A stretch of DNA of 64,000 bases from Pelobates cultripes (Eukaryota > Chordata > Amphibia > Anura > Pelobatidae): assembly GCA_933207985.1 (NCBI GenBank), contig OW240916.1, forward strand, positions 134,049,717-134,113,716, in the 5' to 3' direction. Numbering within the stretch: position 1 is the stretch's first letter; each line of letters starts with the position of its first letter. Positions 45,201-58,149 of this stretch are shown here, one piece after another. The notes below the pieces were generated by a model. That model saw only the letters and a list, made by a program, of their open reading frames with translations. It made no database searches and was not told the origin of the DNA. The position numbers were made by a program, and so were the translations under genes.

Positions 45201-47986
45201 AAAGCAAATTATATTTATTCGAAAATTATTAAGAACGCGTGTATATTGCAAAATATGCAGAAGGCTAGCCTGATGTAAAATAATTATTTTTTTCAAAGGA
45301 GGATACCTTCTCTAGTGTTTAAATTGATAGCTTTATTTTAACATGGCATTATCAGACATTCTAAGATCATAAAACACTTTGAAATATTGGCCACAGCCTA
45401 GACAAACTCTTGAAGTATTGGGTATACAGCTATGCTTTATTCTATAATCTTATTAGTGGCAGATTCATTTCAAAATATTAAAGTTGTGCTTTGTTGATTT
45501 TAGGACTTAACCTGTGTGACCCAAGCAGCTGCTTAACTTGGCTTATTTCGTTTATGACTTTATTTTGGATAAATCTTTAACATTTTCATTTGATTTTTCC
45601 CAACCCAGCTTTTCACCTTAAAATTTGTTTTAGATTTTACGGTCATCTTTTTTGTCCTGCTTACAGCTGTAGGTTTTGGACACTTGCAAAAAAATGGCAC
45701 CTCAAGCTATTTAGCCTTGATTAGACCAAGAGCACAAGGCAAGAGGCCTGTGAGAGAAAGGGGTCATCTTACTAAGTCTGGGATCTATTCTAAACAAGCT
45801 AAAACATAATACTATATAAATATTGGAGTACACAGTAGACTAAAAGTATTCAATAAACATTTACTGTGAATGGAGGCATTAGCAAAGGCTTATACCCAGC
45901 CTGAATTCCCATGAAATTTGTAAATATTTCTTTCATTTCTTCTCCATTTACAATTAGATGCGGTCAAGCTGATCAAAGGCGACAGAGGCCTGTTGCATGT
46001 GAACCAGCATCCTTCACAATGACATTGACAAAGCAGAATGAAATATGAAATATCAGGTTTCCACGGATGTATGGACTTGTAAAAAATCTGAAAGAATAGG
46101 AGGTTTTTCACACTGAGTAATGTGAAACATTTGGTGCGGATTGTCGGCCTCAGAAGAGGAAAATTGAGAGCCAAAATCCATCAGGCAATAAAACAGGAGC
46201 AGGGAGAACGTTAAAATAACAGCAATCCACTGAAACCTACTGATTTAGATATAAGTGTATTTGATACACTAAGCGTATTCTCCGCGCAGTATCGGGACTG
46301 TCTAAGTTAGTGCTAGAAACAATGGACTGTTTTCTTTTGTTTTCCACCATCTTATTTAAAAAAATAAATACATTTCTGATACGCTTGGACATTTATGGTA
46401 ACATTAAAATGGATGCCAGCAAAGACAGGTGAGGACCACAGCACAGGACTTAATCAAGTGTAAGAATTTTGTCGCAGAGTGTGCAGCCAAGTAAAATGAA
46501 TAACTCAATTACACTCACGGATACATGTGCAGAAATTCGCAGGAATAGCCAAATGTAAATGTACTTTTGCTCCCACTTTATTTGTTTATCTCTTTAGCAG
46601 ACCAACTCTGTTGCAAAGTGAATACTGCCATTAGAGAGCAGTAATTCAGAATAATAGCGAGGACCTTTAATTGCTTCCTATAGGTTTTCCAGCTGTCTTT
46701 CCTAAGGATTGTTTGAGCGGCTAGTATGAGGAGTCAGTAGTAGATGTTAACGCAGCATAAGCATAGGATATTTAGCTGCTTAGCAAACAATATATAATAA
46801 TATATAATTATCACATTCATAAACAATTATATAAAGGTAATACTTTATAATATGTTTATTAAATAGTTCATTATTCACATCTTGAATTTTAAGGTACAAT
46901 CTAGTGACAGCAATAGTCACTGAACAAAATGGACAATCGAGACCGAACAAGGGAACATTTTAGGCTAAACATAACCTGGTATAAAAAACATCTGTGTTGA
47001 AAACGTTTTACAATTTGGCTATTTCTCTCCTAAAATTTGCAATTCCCTCGTCTCTACTCCACCATTCCTGGCTTAATAACTAAACAAGTGTATAAATGTT
47101 GATTTCTGAATATTTGCAATATCAACAAAAGAATGGAAAATAAAATATTACTATATATCATGTTGAAAAACCCTTGAATATGTACTAAATATTCTACAGG
47201 GATCAATTTAAAGTGGATTTCTCGTTCATGGTAATGTTAATCATATTCATTTTAACATTTTAGAATTTGTTGTGCTTTTATTTCTCAAACAATTTACAGG
47301 TTTTGGGAACAATGAATAGTCTCTGTGAATCAGATATATAGTTATTAACTACTTATCAATAAAGCTTGAGAAATCCAGAGCTTCAAAGGTACCAACAATC
47401 CAAACACATATCACACAGAGAGTTTACAGAGTTGAGCTGTGTGGTAGAATGTTATGAAATCTAATCAACGCTTGGTATAAAAAGCATGGGTTCCAAAGCA
47501 AATTTGAGGAAAAGGTGATGTAATATGAAGTGCCTACATTTTTAGATTTTTTTTTTTTATCAAAGTATCATGCTCTAAAAAGTGGTACCACATTCTAAAA
47601 ATGAATCAATCACTAAGAGGCAGGAATATTCCACATTTACAACTCTGCACCACTGTACAGAACACAGGGCATTAATATGATGCTCAGTCCGTTCGTTCTG
47701 GACTCTACTGACATGCTGCAAGCAGCTTCCTGTCAGACCAGACAGAGGATAATAAAGCAATAAAAAAAATGGTGGAGCGTGCAAAAATTAAATTACCTAA
47801 AATGAGTATGATACTGGAAACAGAAGTTTCTCTTGAATATGGCAGAAAAAAAAAAGAGCAGAAAAAAGAAAATAGTGTAGCTCTATAAAACAACAACAAC
47901 TAAAACATACTCTCACTCCCATTAGGCAACTCACATGAAATAGAGCCTAAAAATACCTTGTTCTAGATTGTGCCCTGATTGTGTCT
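42263..47986. other. Repeat-poor stretch without recognised gene
   Basis: Mostly unique AT-rich sequence. It holds a small tandem array of about 30 bp units ('acatgaaatatataaa', about 42396-42470) and a T2-like scrap near 43045-43085 ('cctaacactatagtgccct'). Open frames such as 43069-43398 and 44390-44770 are short, lack domain signatures and have no splice context. I cannot exclude non-coding regulatory sequence. Confidence 0.5.
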
Positions 47987-48522
47987 TTAAAGGTTCCACT
48001 ATACCTTCTGGATGAACGATTATGTTGAGTTGTATCCTCAAAAACAAACATAAACAGCAAACAGTGCAGATGGTACTGAAAGTCAGGTTCAGTGTCATGG
48101 GGGGAGCAGGGTAAGATGAGATTTACTTTTCTTGAACTTGCCCATCACTTGTGCTGCCATTCTTTTCCATCTGCTCTTCTTCAGCTACTCGTGCTTCAGC
48201 TGCCATTACTGTATTTTTTCAGATGCATGAGAGCACAGCACTGAGGTCTATGGAGGATCCTGTGAGACTACGGGATCCTCCATAGAAAGTGTTTATTTCC
48301 CTAGAGCCGTCACTGGTGACATCTGAGCAAAATGGCAATCTTGACAAAAGGTAGCTCTGCCTTTTTGTCAAGCTTGTGAAGCAGCAGAAAAATACTGAGA
48401 CAAAGTCATCCCTACTTTGCATTATATCTTTGGACTGGGCTGAAACTTAAGTCAATCCGAGTACTTCATAAAAATGTGATCTTCATACCATTTTTGATAT
48501 GGGGCTGACAGAGCCACTTTAA
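47987..48522. mobile_element. T2-type MITE
   Basis: It starts TTAAAGGTTCCACTATA at 47987 and ends AGAGCCACTTTAA at 48522. The ends are imperfect inverted repeats with TTAA included. The minus strand holds a 27-codon frame (MAAEARVAEEEQMEKNG..., about 48210-48125) that lies wholly in the MITE and is not taken as a gene. Confidence 0.7.
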
Positions 48523-50980
48523 GATCCACACTATTAATTTAAGGAGGGTAAAAAGACATGAAGGAACTAAGAAGAGATTAGGATAGACACACAACGATGG
48601 TCAAGAGAACCACAAAAAGGCTGAAGGGGCCCAGAACAATAGCTTCATCCCAGATGTCAAATAACCAAGGTACACCTCTGCTAAATACTGCCCTCTGTGT
48701 CACAAACTGTATCAACCACATTTCATCAGTCCGTATAAATCACAGCTACAATCATATCTTATTGTATTACAAATATAATTTAAGCTACAGATTATTCATA
48801 CCTTCAGAAGTCTAAAATAGTGTTGTATTTACCTAAGGGCACTGAGACAGCCTAAACAAACAGCAATCCGATTGGAGCCAGGAGATAATATCCTTTTCTC
48901 ACTTCTTTCGTTTTTTATTATTTTAATAATAATTTCATTGGCTTATAAGAGAACGTATAAGTGTTTTATGTTTGTTTTGTTCTGCCAGTAAAAGAGCAGA
49001 AACAGATTTATAAATTATTGCTGTTCATTTGTTGGAAGAGACACATGGAAAAGTGTATCAGGTTATATGACCTATGGGATTAAATGCCGAAGGTATGGAT
49101 TTTTTGTTTTCTTTTGATTGGATGAGAAATGCCACATCTGCTTCCAGGTAACAGATTGCTATTAATATGGCATCAATAATAATGCCAATGATAATTGGAG
49201 CCCGATCCAACAATGATGTAAAGGCCAAGTAGATATTTGTAAATCATTCTACTTGTTAGATCATAGGATTTTTTTGTGCAGTTATAGCAACAGAGCTGCA
49301 TGCAATGAGTAACCTCTTTGAAACAAACGTCTGGCAGAGAAGAGTCAGCAGATCGTATTGCTCATGTTTATATAAAAGATGTAACTGTGTAGTGCTTCCT
49401 GAAACCCAGAAAGAATATATTTTATATATTAACTAAAACATAGGTAGATGGATTTCAGGATTAAATAAGATTAAATAAGAAATAACTTTAACATATTTTT
49501 CCTCTGAGGATATGTTGATATATCTAATGGCAACAAGTTTTAAAAAATGAAGGAAAGTTTTGTTTAAATAATATGTGTGTATTTTTGTATATTAAAGTGT
49601 TGCAAATGTTTTGTTTTTTTAACATTCAGTTACTTAGAGTACCACTGCCTTCAAAACATCTGCAAATTATTTGCAACTGAAGTACAAGCACACAACTCTT
49701 TAAGGAGTACTTGTGTTTGTTTAGCTTATGACAAGCTTTTTTTTTTATTGTGGATTGTTGTATTTTGATGTAATTTATATTTAACTTTAAAAGGTCATAA
49801 CCACTATAGAACAGATACAAATAGCATCATCCAAATGGCATAATTGTATATGAAACCATTTAGGAACAGTATCATATGAACTGTAGATTTACCCAATGTC
49901 GAAGTACCCCCCCATCTGAGCTGCATTGATAATGAAGAATTGTAATTTTAACACTAACAGTGTTCATTTTTTTTTTCAACCTTGACAACATTGATTGGCT
50001 CAGTGCCAATCCACCCACAGTGCCCTAATCCAATCCTATTATTTATCACATTTTGTAAATGTACTTATTTATAAGTACTGTAAACATATCAGTAATAGAA
50101 CAAAAAAAATCTAAATATCTAAATACAAAAACAACGAGCGCTCTTGCAATTCTTTGAATTTGTTTACTGTTCCTGATGAAAAGGAATATAAGCAATGTAG
50201 TTAGGGAGAGAGGGTGTAGTAGAGAGTTTTGACCTACAATTTGAAACATATATCATGAGGTATTTTTAAAATTTGTCTTGAGTTTTTAATTGTGTGTGGG
50301 TGCATGAAGAAAGGCTCCCAAGCTTTAAAAAATTCCCAGATCTGTCGAGGGCAGGCGGGAATGGTGAACTTGGGTTAGGGGAGAGTGGACTGGAGAGTAC
50401 AGGATATATTTGCTTACTTTGCGCATGGGGTGTCTGCTTATAGTGGGTCTGTGTACTCAGCCTTTCCAGTCTGTGCTTGGTGGAGTCCATGAGTGGTCCC
50501 ACCCCTCTTTAATTGTGGCTAAGCTGAGGCTCATGCTGAGTAGGCAGTCAGATGGGCTGCTCCATGTGACCACTGGGATTCCATGTGATGAAATAGACAT
50601 AGGGAGTTTCGGCTGGTGTTTATGGTGTCTATTTCCTCATCTAGAGTATTGTTTATGTCTGTGCCATGTGTTATTTATAATATTTAATCGGAGATGCTTG
50701 TTTCTATTATTCATGTTATTGATAGATTTGCAGCACTCACATGATGTGCTTTTTATATTTGTGCAGTACCTATTGCTCTTAGACAAGCTGTTAATTTCTG
50801 CTGTGCCTAGTTGCAGCTAAGCTGTAGCCCATGCATAGTGTGTGGTTGAATAGGCCACATCTGGGGCTACCAACATGCTTTGCCTACCACTTTGACCTTT
50901 TTGCTACTTGTCCACTTTCTCAATACATTTTCTCCTCTTCTCCACCTCTTTTTTCGCTTTCCTATATCCTACCATCTGAA
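48523..50980. other. Unique-looking stretch without gene
   Basis: AT-rich sequence with T homopolymers near 49735-49750 and 49970. Open frames (for example 50410-50820) show no recognisable protein family. No repeat boundary was found. Confidence 0.45.
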
Positions 50981-50989
50981 TGTTGATCT

Positions 50990-51660
50990 TGATGGCACAA
51001 CAGCCTTAGTTGCAAGCCCCCTTGCATGTCAGCACCCTATATGCAAGGATCCTCAATATACCAGAGAGACACCATCTGCTCAGGGAACTTTGGGCTGCAC
51101 ACACCTCCGTGGCAATGATACAAGAAACACACTTTAGAGAAGGAGTGGCTCTAGTTTTGAGAAAGAGATAACCAGTTTCCCCTTGTGATATTTTTTTTAA
51201 ACATGAATCCGCTAAACATTCAGGAGATGCCTCCCTTTTTTCCCACACCACACCTTTTGTTTTAACAGACCAATAAGGGCAATTTTATTTCTTAATGGCT
51301 AAGATCCCAAGTTTACAATTTTGCTACTATTTATGACCCAAACTCAAAACAACAAGTTTTCCTGGTTTCCACTCTTAGGGCTCTCGAGGCTCTGGGAAGA
51401 GAGTTTAATATGGTGTTTGACCCTAAGCTAGATACATCTCAGGGCGCTAGTACTCTCTCCCTGGCTTACATCCACGTGGTCCGTAGAGCTCTTATGTGTC
51501 TGCATTTGGTAGTCTGTTGGAGGGCATTTCATCCAGAGGATAGAGATTACATCTACTATTTGCAATCCATGGTCCATACTCTAGAACTGACCTTTTGCTG
51601 GTCACCCAGAAACATCTGCCACTACTTCTTGGCGTGGGAATTGATGTAACGACTTGGTGT
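50990..51660 (+). pseudogene. L1-clade LINE B, endonuclease fragment
   Basis: Broken frames with L1 endonuclease character: VAMIQETHFREGVALVLRK around 51105-51165, then DTSQGASTLSLAYIHVV and WRAFHPEDRDYIYYLQSMVH (51410-51650), which recall the L1 pattern DWR-HP--YTFYS--H. Stops and frame changes make it inactive. The target-nicking nuclease region leads to the RT block at 52223. Confidence 0.65.
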
Positions 51661-52222
51661 AACCATTCCCTAGTCTCCTTCCACATGTGCACTCCCTAAT
51701 TAAACCCAGGGAACACATTTGGAGACTTTACAAATCCATCCTCCTTGACTCTGAGGTAGTCCAAACCATTGAGACTTCTCTATCCAAATACTTTACATAG
51801 AATGCAACCATGTTTCCTCTACAGTTGTCTGGGAGGTCATAAATGCATAATCATGGGGCATGTTATCTCTCTCTGCACACAAAGGAAAAAAACAACAGTC
51901 AGTGCAGGAGCAGGGCTTCCTTCAGAGGACTGTGGAATTGTCATAAGACATTGTTATCAAATTACTTGTACAGGGAACTAAACTGTACACTACTCACAAA
52001 AACTTCTCAGAAATCCAAATGTCTCTTTTACGATCACTCTACTAGACTTCTTGCTTGAATGTTATGTAAGAGACAGCAGCATTTCCATGTGCACCATATT
52101 AAATTCACCTGTCACACCACTAGTCAACTGCCTGAGGAGATAACCAAGGCTTTTTCTGGTTATTACCAGGTTCTGCACAACATTCACCCAGCGCTCCCCA
52201 AGGCCAACTGGTTGGTCGTCAG

Positions 52223-52700
52223 GTGCAAATTGCGTGTTATCTGTCCGACCGTGTCCTCGAATCCCTGTCACCTGAGTCTGTGTTTTTCTCGGACTCAGAG
52301 CTGTCCCTGGAGGAACTACAAGAAACTGCAAAATCCACCAAGACTAGGAGGACTCCTGGATCAGATGGCCTGACCCTCACATTATACAAGGCATTTGAGA
52401 ATATCCTGCTTCCTAAATTATTAGCCTCTCCCAATTCTGTGTTACAACTGAGAGCACTAAACAGGGACTCCCTGGCAACTCACCTTACCACTCTTCCTAA
52501 CGAGGAATATGACCTAGAATTGTGCTTGAGCTATAGTCCTATCTCCCTAACAAATAGCAGAATTAAACTTTTTGCAAAAAAGTTAGTAAATTTTATGAAG
52601 ACTGTGGTTGCATCTTTAGTCTTCCCGAATAAAGGTGGTTTTGTCCATGGTAGAGAGGTGAAAGACAATAAAATTCGACTTTTGAATGCATCTACCAGGT
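52223..52700 (+). pseudogene. L1-clade LINE B, RT N-terminal part
   Basis: Frame with TRRTPGSDGLTLTLYKAFEN (about 52340), LSYSPISLTNSRIKLFAKKL (about 52528) and GGFVHGREVKDNKIRLLNA. These are L1 RT blocks in order. The end of the frame (52700-52996) is LTR sequence, not protein. The gap 51660-52222 has no clean coding. Confidence 0.8.
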
Positions 52701-52764
52701 CCTTGTCCCCTCACTCACCTACCTCGCTGTCCCATGCTGCGTCTCTCACTCCACGAGGACACCA

Positions 52765-53419
52765 TGTCGGAGCGCAACCCCCCAGGCAATCGGTTCAATC
52801 ACCCACGCTGACTGCTCACGTTCATGCGAACAGCACCTCTGTTCGCACAAACGCCACTTACCAGATACAGAAAGAACTCAATGCGTATGGATGCCACCTC
52901 TGTTCATGCGGATGCTACTCACCTATACTGCAGACAGAACTCTGTTCATACGAACGCGGGCTCCTGAACACAGCAAGAACAGAAGTCTGTTCGTGAGAAC
53001 GCTGCTGCTTCCACGTGCAACCACAACGAAGGAAGAACTTCAGGAGAATCAAAGGGATGCGCATGCTGACACAGAGCCTTTCAAATGTACAGGAGGTGCA
53101 GACCAGGGTGGAACCTCAATTAATAAGACCACCCACTTTCCCTATATAAGTCGCGCACACCCTTCACTCTTCGCTCCTTTGTACTGTGCTCCTGATTGTG
53201 TAAAGACCTTCAGAGACTCTCCTGTTGTATCCTGATCCTGATCCTGTTCCTGATTTTGACCCTTGCCTGTATCATCGCTTCTGAACCTGTGCAGTCTGTC
53301 CTGACCTTTGGCTTCCCTGACTATTCTCTTCATCTAATCCTTTAGTACTGCAAATTTGGTTCTTTGCTTCAGCATCTATCTGCATCTTGGGCTCTGTCCA
53401 CTAGACTGTGTTCCCGACA
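52765..53419 (+). mobile_element. Gypsy-type LTR inside L1-B
   Basis: 655 bp from TGTCGGAG to TTCCCGACA, with 6-bp inverted ends TGTCGG/CCGACA. A TATATAAG box lies at 53139-53146 (ctatataagtcg). Repeated 'cctgatcctgatcctg' and 'cttgcctgtatc' blocks resemble other gypsy LTRs in the window. L1 coding is interrupted at about 52700 and resumes after 53420. The 5-bp flanks do not match (cacca, gtatc), and 52700-52764 is not L1, so a piece of internal sequence may remain on the left. Confidence 0.65.
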
Positions 53420-54189
53420 GTATCTCATTGAGCATGGCACTAAGGACACCTAGTGCCCAACCTCTCTACTGACACAGAGAAGGCTTTTGACCTTACAAAA
53501 AATTGGATTTTGCAATTACTTTTGTGTTTGGGCCCTATACCCAGTTCTCACAGGGAGGATCACAAAGTTTCAGCTTATGCTGATGACCTCCTGTTTTAAG
53601 TAGACCAACCTGCTACCTCTCTCCCGAATATCATAGCAGAATTTCAGGTGTATGGAGAACTAAACAACTTGAAAATAAACCTTGACAATTCTGAGGTTCT
53701 TAATTTCTATATGCCTTCTCAGGAGGCCTCACTGCTGTAGTCTCAATTTCCCTTTCAATGGTGCAAAGAGAAACTTAAATATCTTGGGATACAAATGCCC
53801 TTGAACCCAGCAAAACTGCATCAACATAACTTCCTACCAATTCTGGATAGGTTTTGGGCCGACATTAAATCTTGGACGTTGCTGTCTTTTTCTTGGTTTG
53901 GTCAAATTCATTTGGTCAAGATGAATTTACTACCCAGAATAATGCATATTTTTCAAACAATCCCAATATATCTACCCCAGGCCTTTTGCACTTCTCTCAA
54001 CTCCACTCTTATTCAATACATGTGGAAAGGGAGCAGACCTAGATTTAGAGTGACTCAATTAATACTGCCAAAACAGATGCGCAGTTTAGGTGTTCCTTCC
54101 TTCTTTAATTACTATCAGGCTGCGCACCAGTCTTACATTGTCAAGTGGCATCATATTGGTTCTTCAAAAAACAGTAACCTATATTCATT
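53420..54189 (+). pseudogene. L1-clade LINE B, RT C-terminal part
   Basis: Blocks STDTEKAFD (about 53465), VSAYADDLLF (about 53570, YADD intact), LKYLGIQMPL (about 53775), and the frame 53795-54189 with WTLLSFSWFGQIHLVKMNLL and PRIMHIFQTIPIYLPQAF. Frameshifts and stops occur at about 53597 and 53738. The conserved TRQG-type block is missing between 53540 and 53560, where about 200 bp are lost. Confidence 0.85.
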
Positions 54190-54425
54190 GCAATTCATTC
54201 GGTTAGTAGTTCGGCTTTTTGAATTACACAGAGTGCTGTGTCAATTCGCACAGAGTGTAATTCAAAATGCCGAATGAATGAACAAACAAAAGATTTTCGG
54301 TAAACGGCCATTTGTTTGTTCGTTCTTTAGTTTGGATACCCATTCTTTATTCGGTATTCGTAAGAATGGAAGAAATGCATATTTTCGTACGAAAATCAAT
54401 TTGGACGAATACGAATGCCTAAGTC
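54190..54425. mobile_element. Multi-hairpin MITE inside L1-B
   Basis: Two adjacent inverted repeats. ATTCATTCGG...TTGAATTACAC (54193-54230) pairs with GTGTAATTC...CCGAATGAAT (54256-54279), and GAACAAACAAA (54280-54290) pairs with TTTGTTTGTTC (54311-54321). The right part has 'tattcggtattcgtaag' and 'cgtacgaaaat'. L1-like coding is not resumed clearly afterwards. Boundaries are approximate. Confidence 0.65.
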
Positions 54426-54790
54426 TAACCTACATGTACTTAGATCTGGGAATTCCTTCCCTCCCATGGCAGCCCTTCTCCAGGATTGACAACCGACTCA
54501 TCTAGAAATCTTTTCTTACCAACAGTTGCAAAACTTTTATAGGTTGCTATCTCCCTATTTAAATCTACACAGAAAACTAGTGATATTCGAAGATTATTGC
54601 AATCACTTTTGAGGATCTTCTAGGTACTTTATCAAATGCTTTCACATGAGCCCCAAAAAACTATTTTGCGATTCATGTCATATTCTTTCCATGATGCTTC
54701 ATTTTGAAGTGGGTACTAATAGCTTGCTTGGGGAGACTTTGTTTTTAGTGCTTGACAGAGACAGTTACTCAATATCATAACGACTAGAAT

Positions 54791-55258
54791 TTAAAGGGAC
54801 ACTATAGTTACCCAGACCACTACATCTCTTTTAAGTATTCTGGGTGAAGTGACCCTGTCCCCTTAAACCTGCAATGTAAAACATTGAACATTTTAGAAAA
54901 ACGTCAATGTTTATATTGCAGAGTTAAGACTGCGTGTAGTGGCTATCTACCAAACAGGAACTAGAGGTGCTTCCTGCAGTTTCATGAAATTTTACTCTGT
55001 GAAATGACGCTGGACGTCCTCTTGCAGCGTCTTTTAAAACCCCATACGATTCAATGCTTTCCTATAGGGAAGGCCTAATGCGTGCACAATGTCGGGAGAG
55101 GAGACCAGCCCAGCATTGAGGGATCTCTTGCCCTGGAATCAGGCAAGTGTTTAAAGGGTTATTTAACCCTTTCATGAATAAGGGGGGCATGGAGACAGAG
55201 TGACACTTTAGCGTTAAGAAAACTATTTTGTATTCCTAACGGTATAGTGTTCCTTTAA
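54791..55258. mobile_element. T2-type MITE, complete
   Basis: 468 bp from TTAAAGGGACACTATAG to ...TATAGTGTTCCTTTAA, with inverted ends of about 17 bp. The interior shares blocks with 16625-16837 in the opposite arrangement. No coding. Confidence 0.87.
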
Positions 55259-56462
55259 CCTGAACTGGTACATTGTAAATGGACTTCATCCTTTGGGAAT
55301 AATTTTTTTTTATTCATTACCTTTAGCTAAACCTTTACATGCTGAATGTCTCATTCATGTTAAACTTTTGATTGACATTGCTAAAATGAATAGGGGTCAC
55401 ATGAAAGGGTTCATGGCTTTCTTTCCAGATAGCATTTCCATTGAACTATGACATGAAGTGGTTAATTCACAAGTAACCACTTATTACATGATAATGTGTC
55501 TTAACATGTGTAAAACAGATTTCACAGAAATGAAAGCTGTCACCAGCATAAAAAAATAATTTTATGCTATGGCAAACACATACAGATGTATTCTGTTGCA
55601 ACTTATTGCCATATAATAAAGTGTTCTAAGCTATGGGGAGGCTACTTATGAATGGATTGTGTTTTAACAATATGCACATCACAGTAGAATGAGATAATCA
55701 ACTGAGACTAAAAAACTAAACACAAAAAGGGACCATTGAACAGTAATCAAATAATTGATAGCCTCACCCTAAAACAATTCCCTATATGTGAATATGCCAT
55801 GTGACTGATCTACTTACTGCAATGTAGAATAGCTAGAAATGTCTTTTGGAAACATACATTTGATTGAATATGTGGACAGATAAATTATTTTCCCCTAAAT
55901 GCTGAGATTTAATTAGAGACAAAAAAAAAGAAGATACGTGAGCATTATGGTTTAAATTTAATGGATTAATTAGGTTCAGGAATACAAATATCTCTTCCCA
56001 AGTAGCCATCTTTGAAGACGCAGCAGAAGGTAGAACCATCTCAATGGCTTCCCAGTTTTGACTATACATGTTGCTTGCCCAAAACCAATTCTGCATCAAA
56101 ACTGATTATAAATATAAAGGGTTCCATCAGGAAATGTTTCATGTGATGGAAACTCCAAAGCACTGGGTTCTGCAGTTTAGCCCTCTTTTTGCTAAGCAAA
56201 TACTTCCTTCATACTGGTCAGTACCCAATGTAATATTTCTCACACAGAATCAAGGTGGGCAGAGTGAGCTTATTTAATATTTAAATATTGGATCATTTAA
56301 ACTTATAGAAATAATTTACTCACGTTGTGCTGGAATAGGTCTTCTGTTACTTCCTATGAAGTATAGTGTGAGAACCTTAATCTCACACAGGTGGCAGCTG
56401 GCAGTGGTATCAGAGAGTATGAGATAAGTACATCTAAATTAAACTCTCTGTGTATAGATCAG
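55259..56462. other. Unassigned stretch
   Basis: AT-rich, unique-looking sequence. Short frames (55833-56099, 56068-56277) show no family resemblance. Confidence 0.4.
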
Positions 56463-56575
56463 GGATAGGCAACCTTTGGCACTCTTGATGTTATGGACTA
56501 CATCTCCCCTGTTGCTTTGCCAGCATAACGGCTGTAAGAGTATTATGGGAGTTTTAGTCCACAACGGACTGAATT
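56463..56575. mobile_element. hAT-like MITE fragment
   Basis: It begins CAGGGATAGGCAACCTTTGGC and contains 'atgttatggactacatctcc' and the inverse 'tattatgggagttttagtcc'. It is related to the foldback at 32968-33103. The right terminus is missing. Confidence 0.65.
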
Positions 56576-57339
56576 AACATTTTGCTCAGAAAGTGTGTAG
56601 TGGGTCCACTCTGTGAGATGGCCAGTGCTTCCAGATAAGATTGTGTGGCGTGGTCTGCTCTGATGACCAAACATCACATAGGCATGGTAATCAACCATTG
56701 CCAAGTCTTCCAGATGAAGGAGTTATACACTTATAGTGTGCCTCATTCATGCCTTCACAGGCTCAAAATAAACCGTTTTAACCGAGGTATACAAAACTGA
56801 TAACCAGGTATACAGAAAAAAAGTCAAACTAAGCAGATATATTTCTTCTCAGCTACAACCCAATACGAATAGTTTTATTTGTTGGACAGTGAATTGACAA
56901 GTAATTTGCTACTTTTAGACAAAAACTTGTATCGGGTGTTTCTTTCGAGTTTCTTAAGCGCCTTTTCTCTACAAAAAAAAACTTTAGCTTCAACATAACC
57001 TGTCCTTGCTTGTTTCAAATTTAGCTTCTCACTCCAGGGCCACCGTTGGGTTAAGTGGGACACAAACCCTACACCATTCATTTTCAAGGGGCCTGTAAGC
57101 ACTAAAGCCACAGCTGAGCAGCTCTCCCATCTCTGGCAGCTGGGCAAAGCATTATCTACTGGCTGCCTGCAACCTGGAGTCAACAGTGCGGGCTGCATAG
57201 CAGGCAGAGGTACTATTAGTAACTCTGCCTTCTGCACAGTAATTGTAAGACACATAGTGGGTGCTGAGGGAAGCACCTGCTGCATTTCTGAAGTGTGGGA
57301 ATGGTTGTGCTGCTCAGTGCTAAAAGTGAAAACTGTCAT
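56576..57339. other. Unassigned stretch
   Basis: A 154-codon minus-strand frame covers 56875-57339. It has no recognisable domain and no gene context, and its C-terminal part is lysine/phenylalanine-rich, so I do not call it. No repeats were identified. Confidence 0.4.
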
Positions 57340-58149
57340 GAATTCAATGTGGATCCTTTATTCACAAAGGGTCCAATATATTTGCCTCTGAGCTTAATGT
57401 CTGTGTCTGGGAAAGTAATTAAAGGGTTACTAATGGATAATGTTCAGGAATTCATTTGGAAGAACTCTGTTATTAACAATAATCAGCATGGTTTTATTAA
57501 ACATAGGTCATGTTAAACTAACTGAATTGCATTCTACGAAGAAGTAAGTAGATGTATATATCAGGGTGTTGCAGTGGATGTGATCTTCTTGGATTTTATC
57601 AAGGCATTTGAAACAATTCCGCACAATAGGTTAATGTTCAAAATAAAATAAATTGGTTTAAATTATATATTCTAGAAAAGGGCTACTAAACTGGTTCATG
57701 GATTGCAGGATAAAACTTACAAGGAAAGGTTAAAGGATCTTAACAGGTATAGCTTGGAGGAAAGACGAGACAGGGGGGATATGATAGAAACATTTAAATA
57801 CATAAAGGGAATCAACACAGTAAAGGAGGAGACAATATTTAAAAGAAGAAGAAGAAAAACTACCACAACAAGAGGACATAGTCTTAAATGAGAGGGGCAA
57901 AGGTTTAAAAATAATATCAGGAAGTATTACTTTACTGAGAGGGTAGTGGATGCATGGAATAGCCTTCCAGCTGAAGTGGTAGAGGTTAACACAGTAAAGG
58001 AGTTTAAGCATGCGTGGGATAGGCATAAGGCTATCCTAACTATAAGATAAGGCCAGGGACTAATGAAAGTATTTAGAAAATTGGGCAGACTAGATGGGCC
58101 GAATGGTTCTTATCTGCCGTCACATTCTATGTTTCTGTGTTTCTATGAA
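57340..58149 (+). pseudogene. Chimeric CR1 LINE: family B RT joined to family A 3' end
   Basis: 57340-57660 matches CR1-B RT coding (DPLFTKGP, SVSGKVIKGLL, NNNQHGFIKHRSC, then DVIFLDFIKAFETIPHNR; compare the minus-strand 18480-18760). At about 57665-57675 it changes to CR1-A (RATKLVHGLQDKTYKERLKD, RYSLEERRDRGDMIETFKYI and the 'gatgggccgaatggttctta' UTR) and ends in TTCTATG units at about 58149. The missing RT palm of both families between the two parts rules out a simple complete element. A template switch during reverse transcription or an old nested deletion would give this. Confidence 0.85.

Noticed and set aside
48125..48210. Minus-strand 27-codon frame (MAAEARVAEEEQMEKNG...)
   Set aside because: It looks protein-like but lies within a T2-type MITE with identifiable ends and has no flanking exon.
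56875..57339. 154-codon minus-strand frame
   Set aside because: No domain motif, low-complexity end, no gene context.
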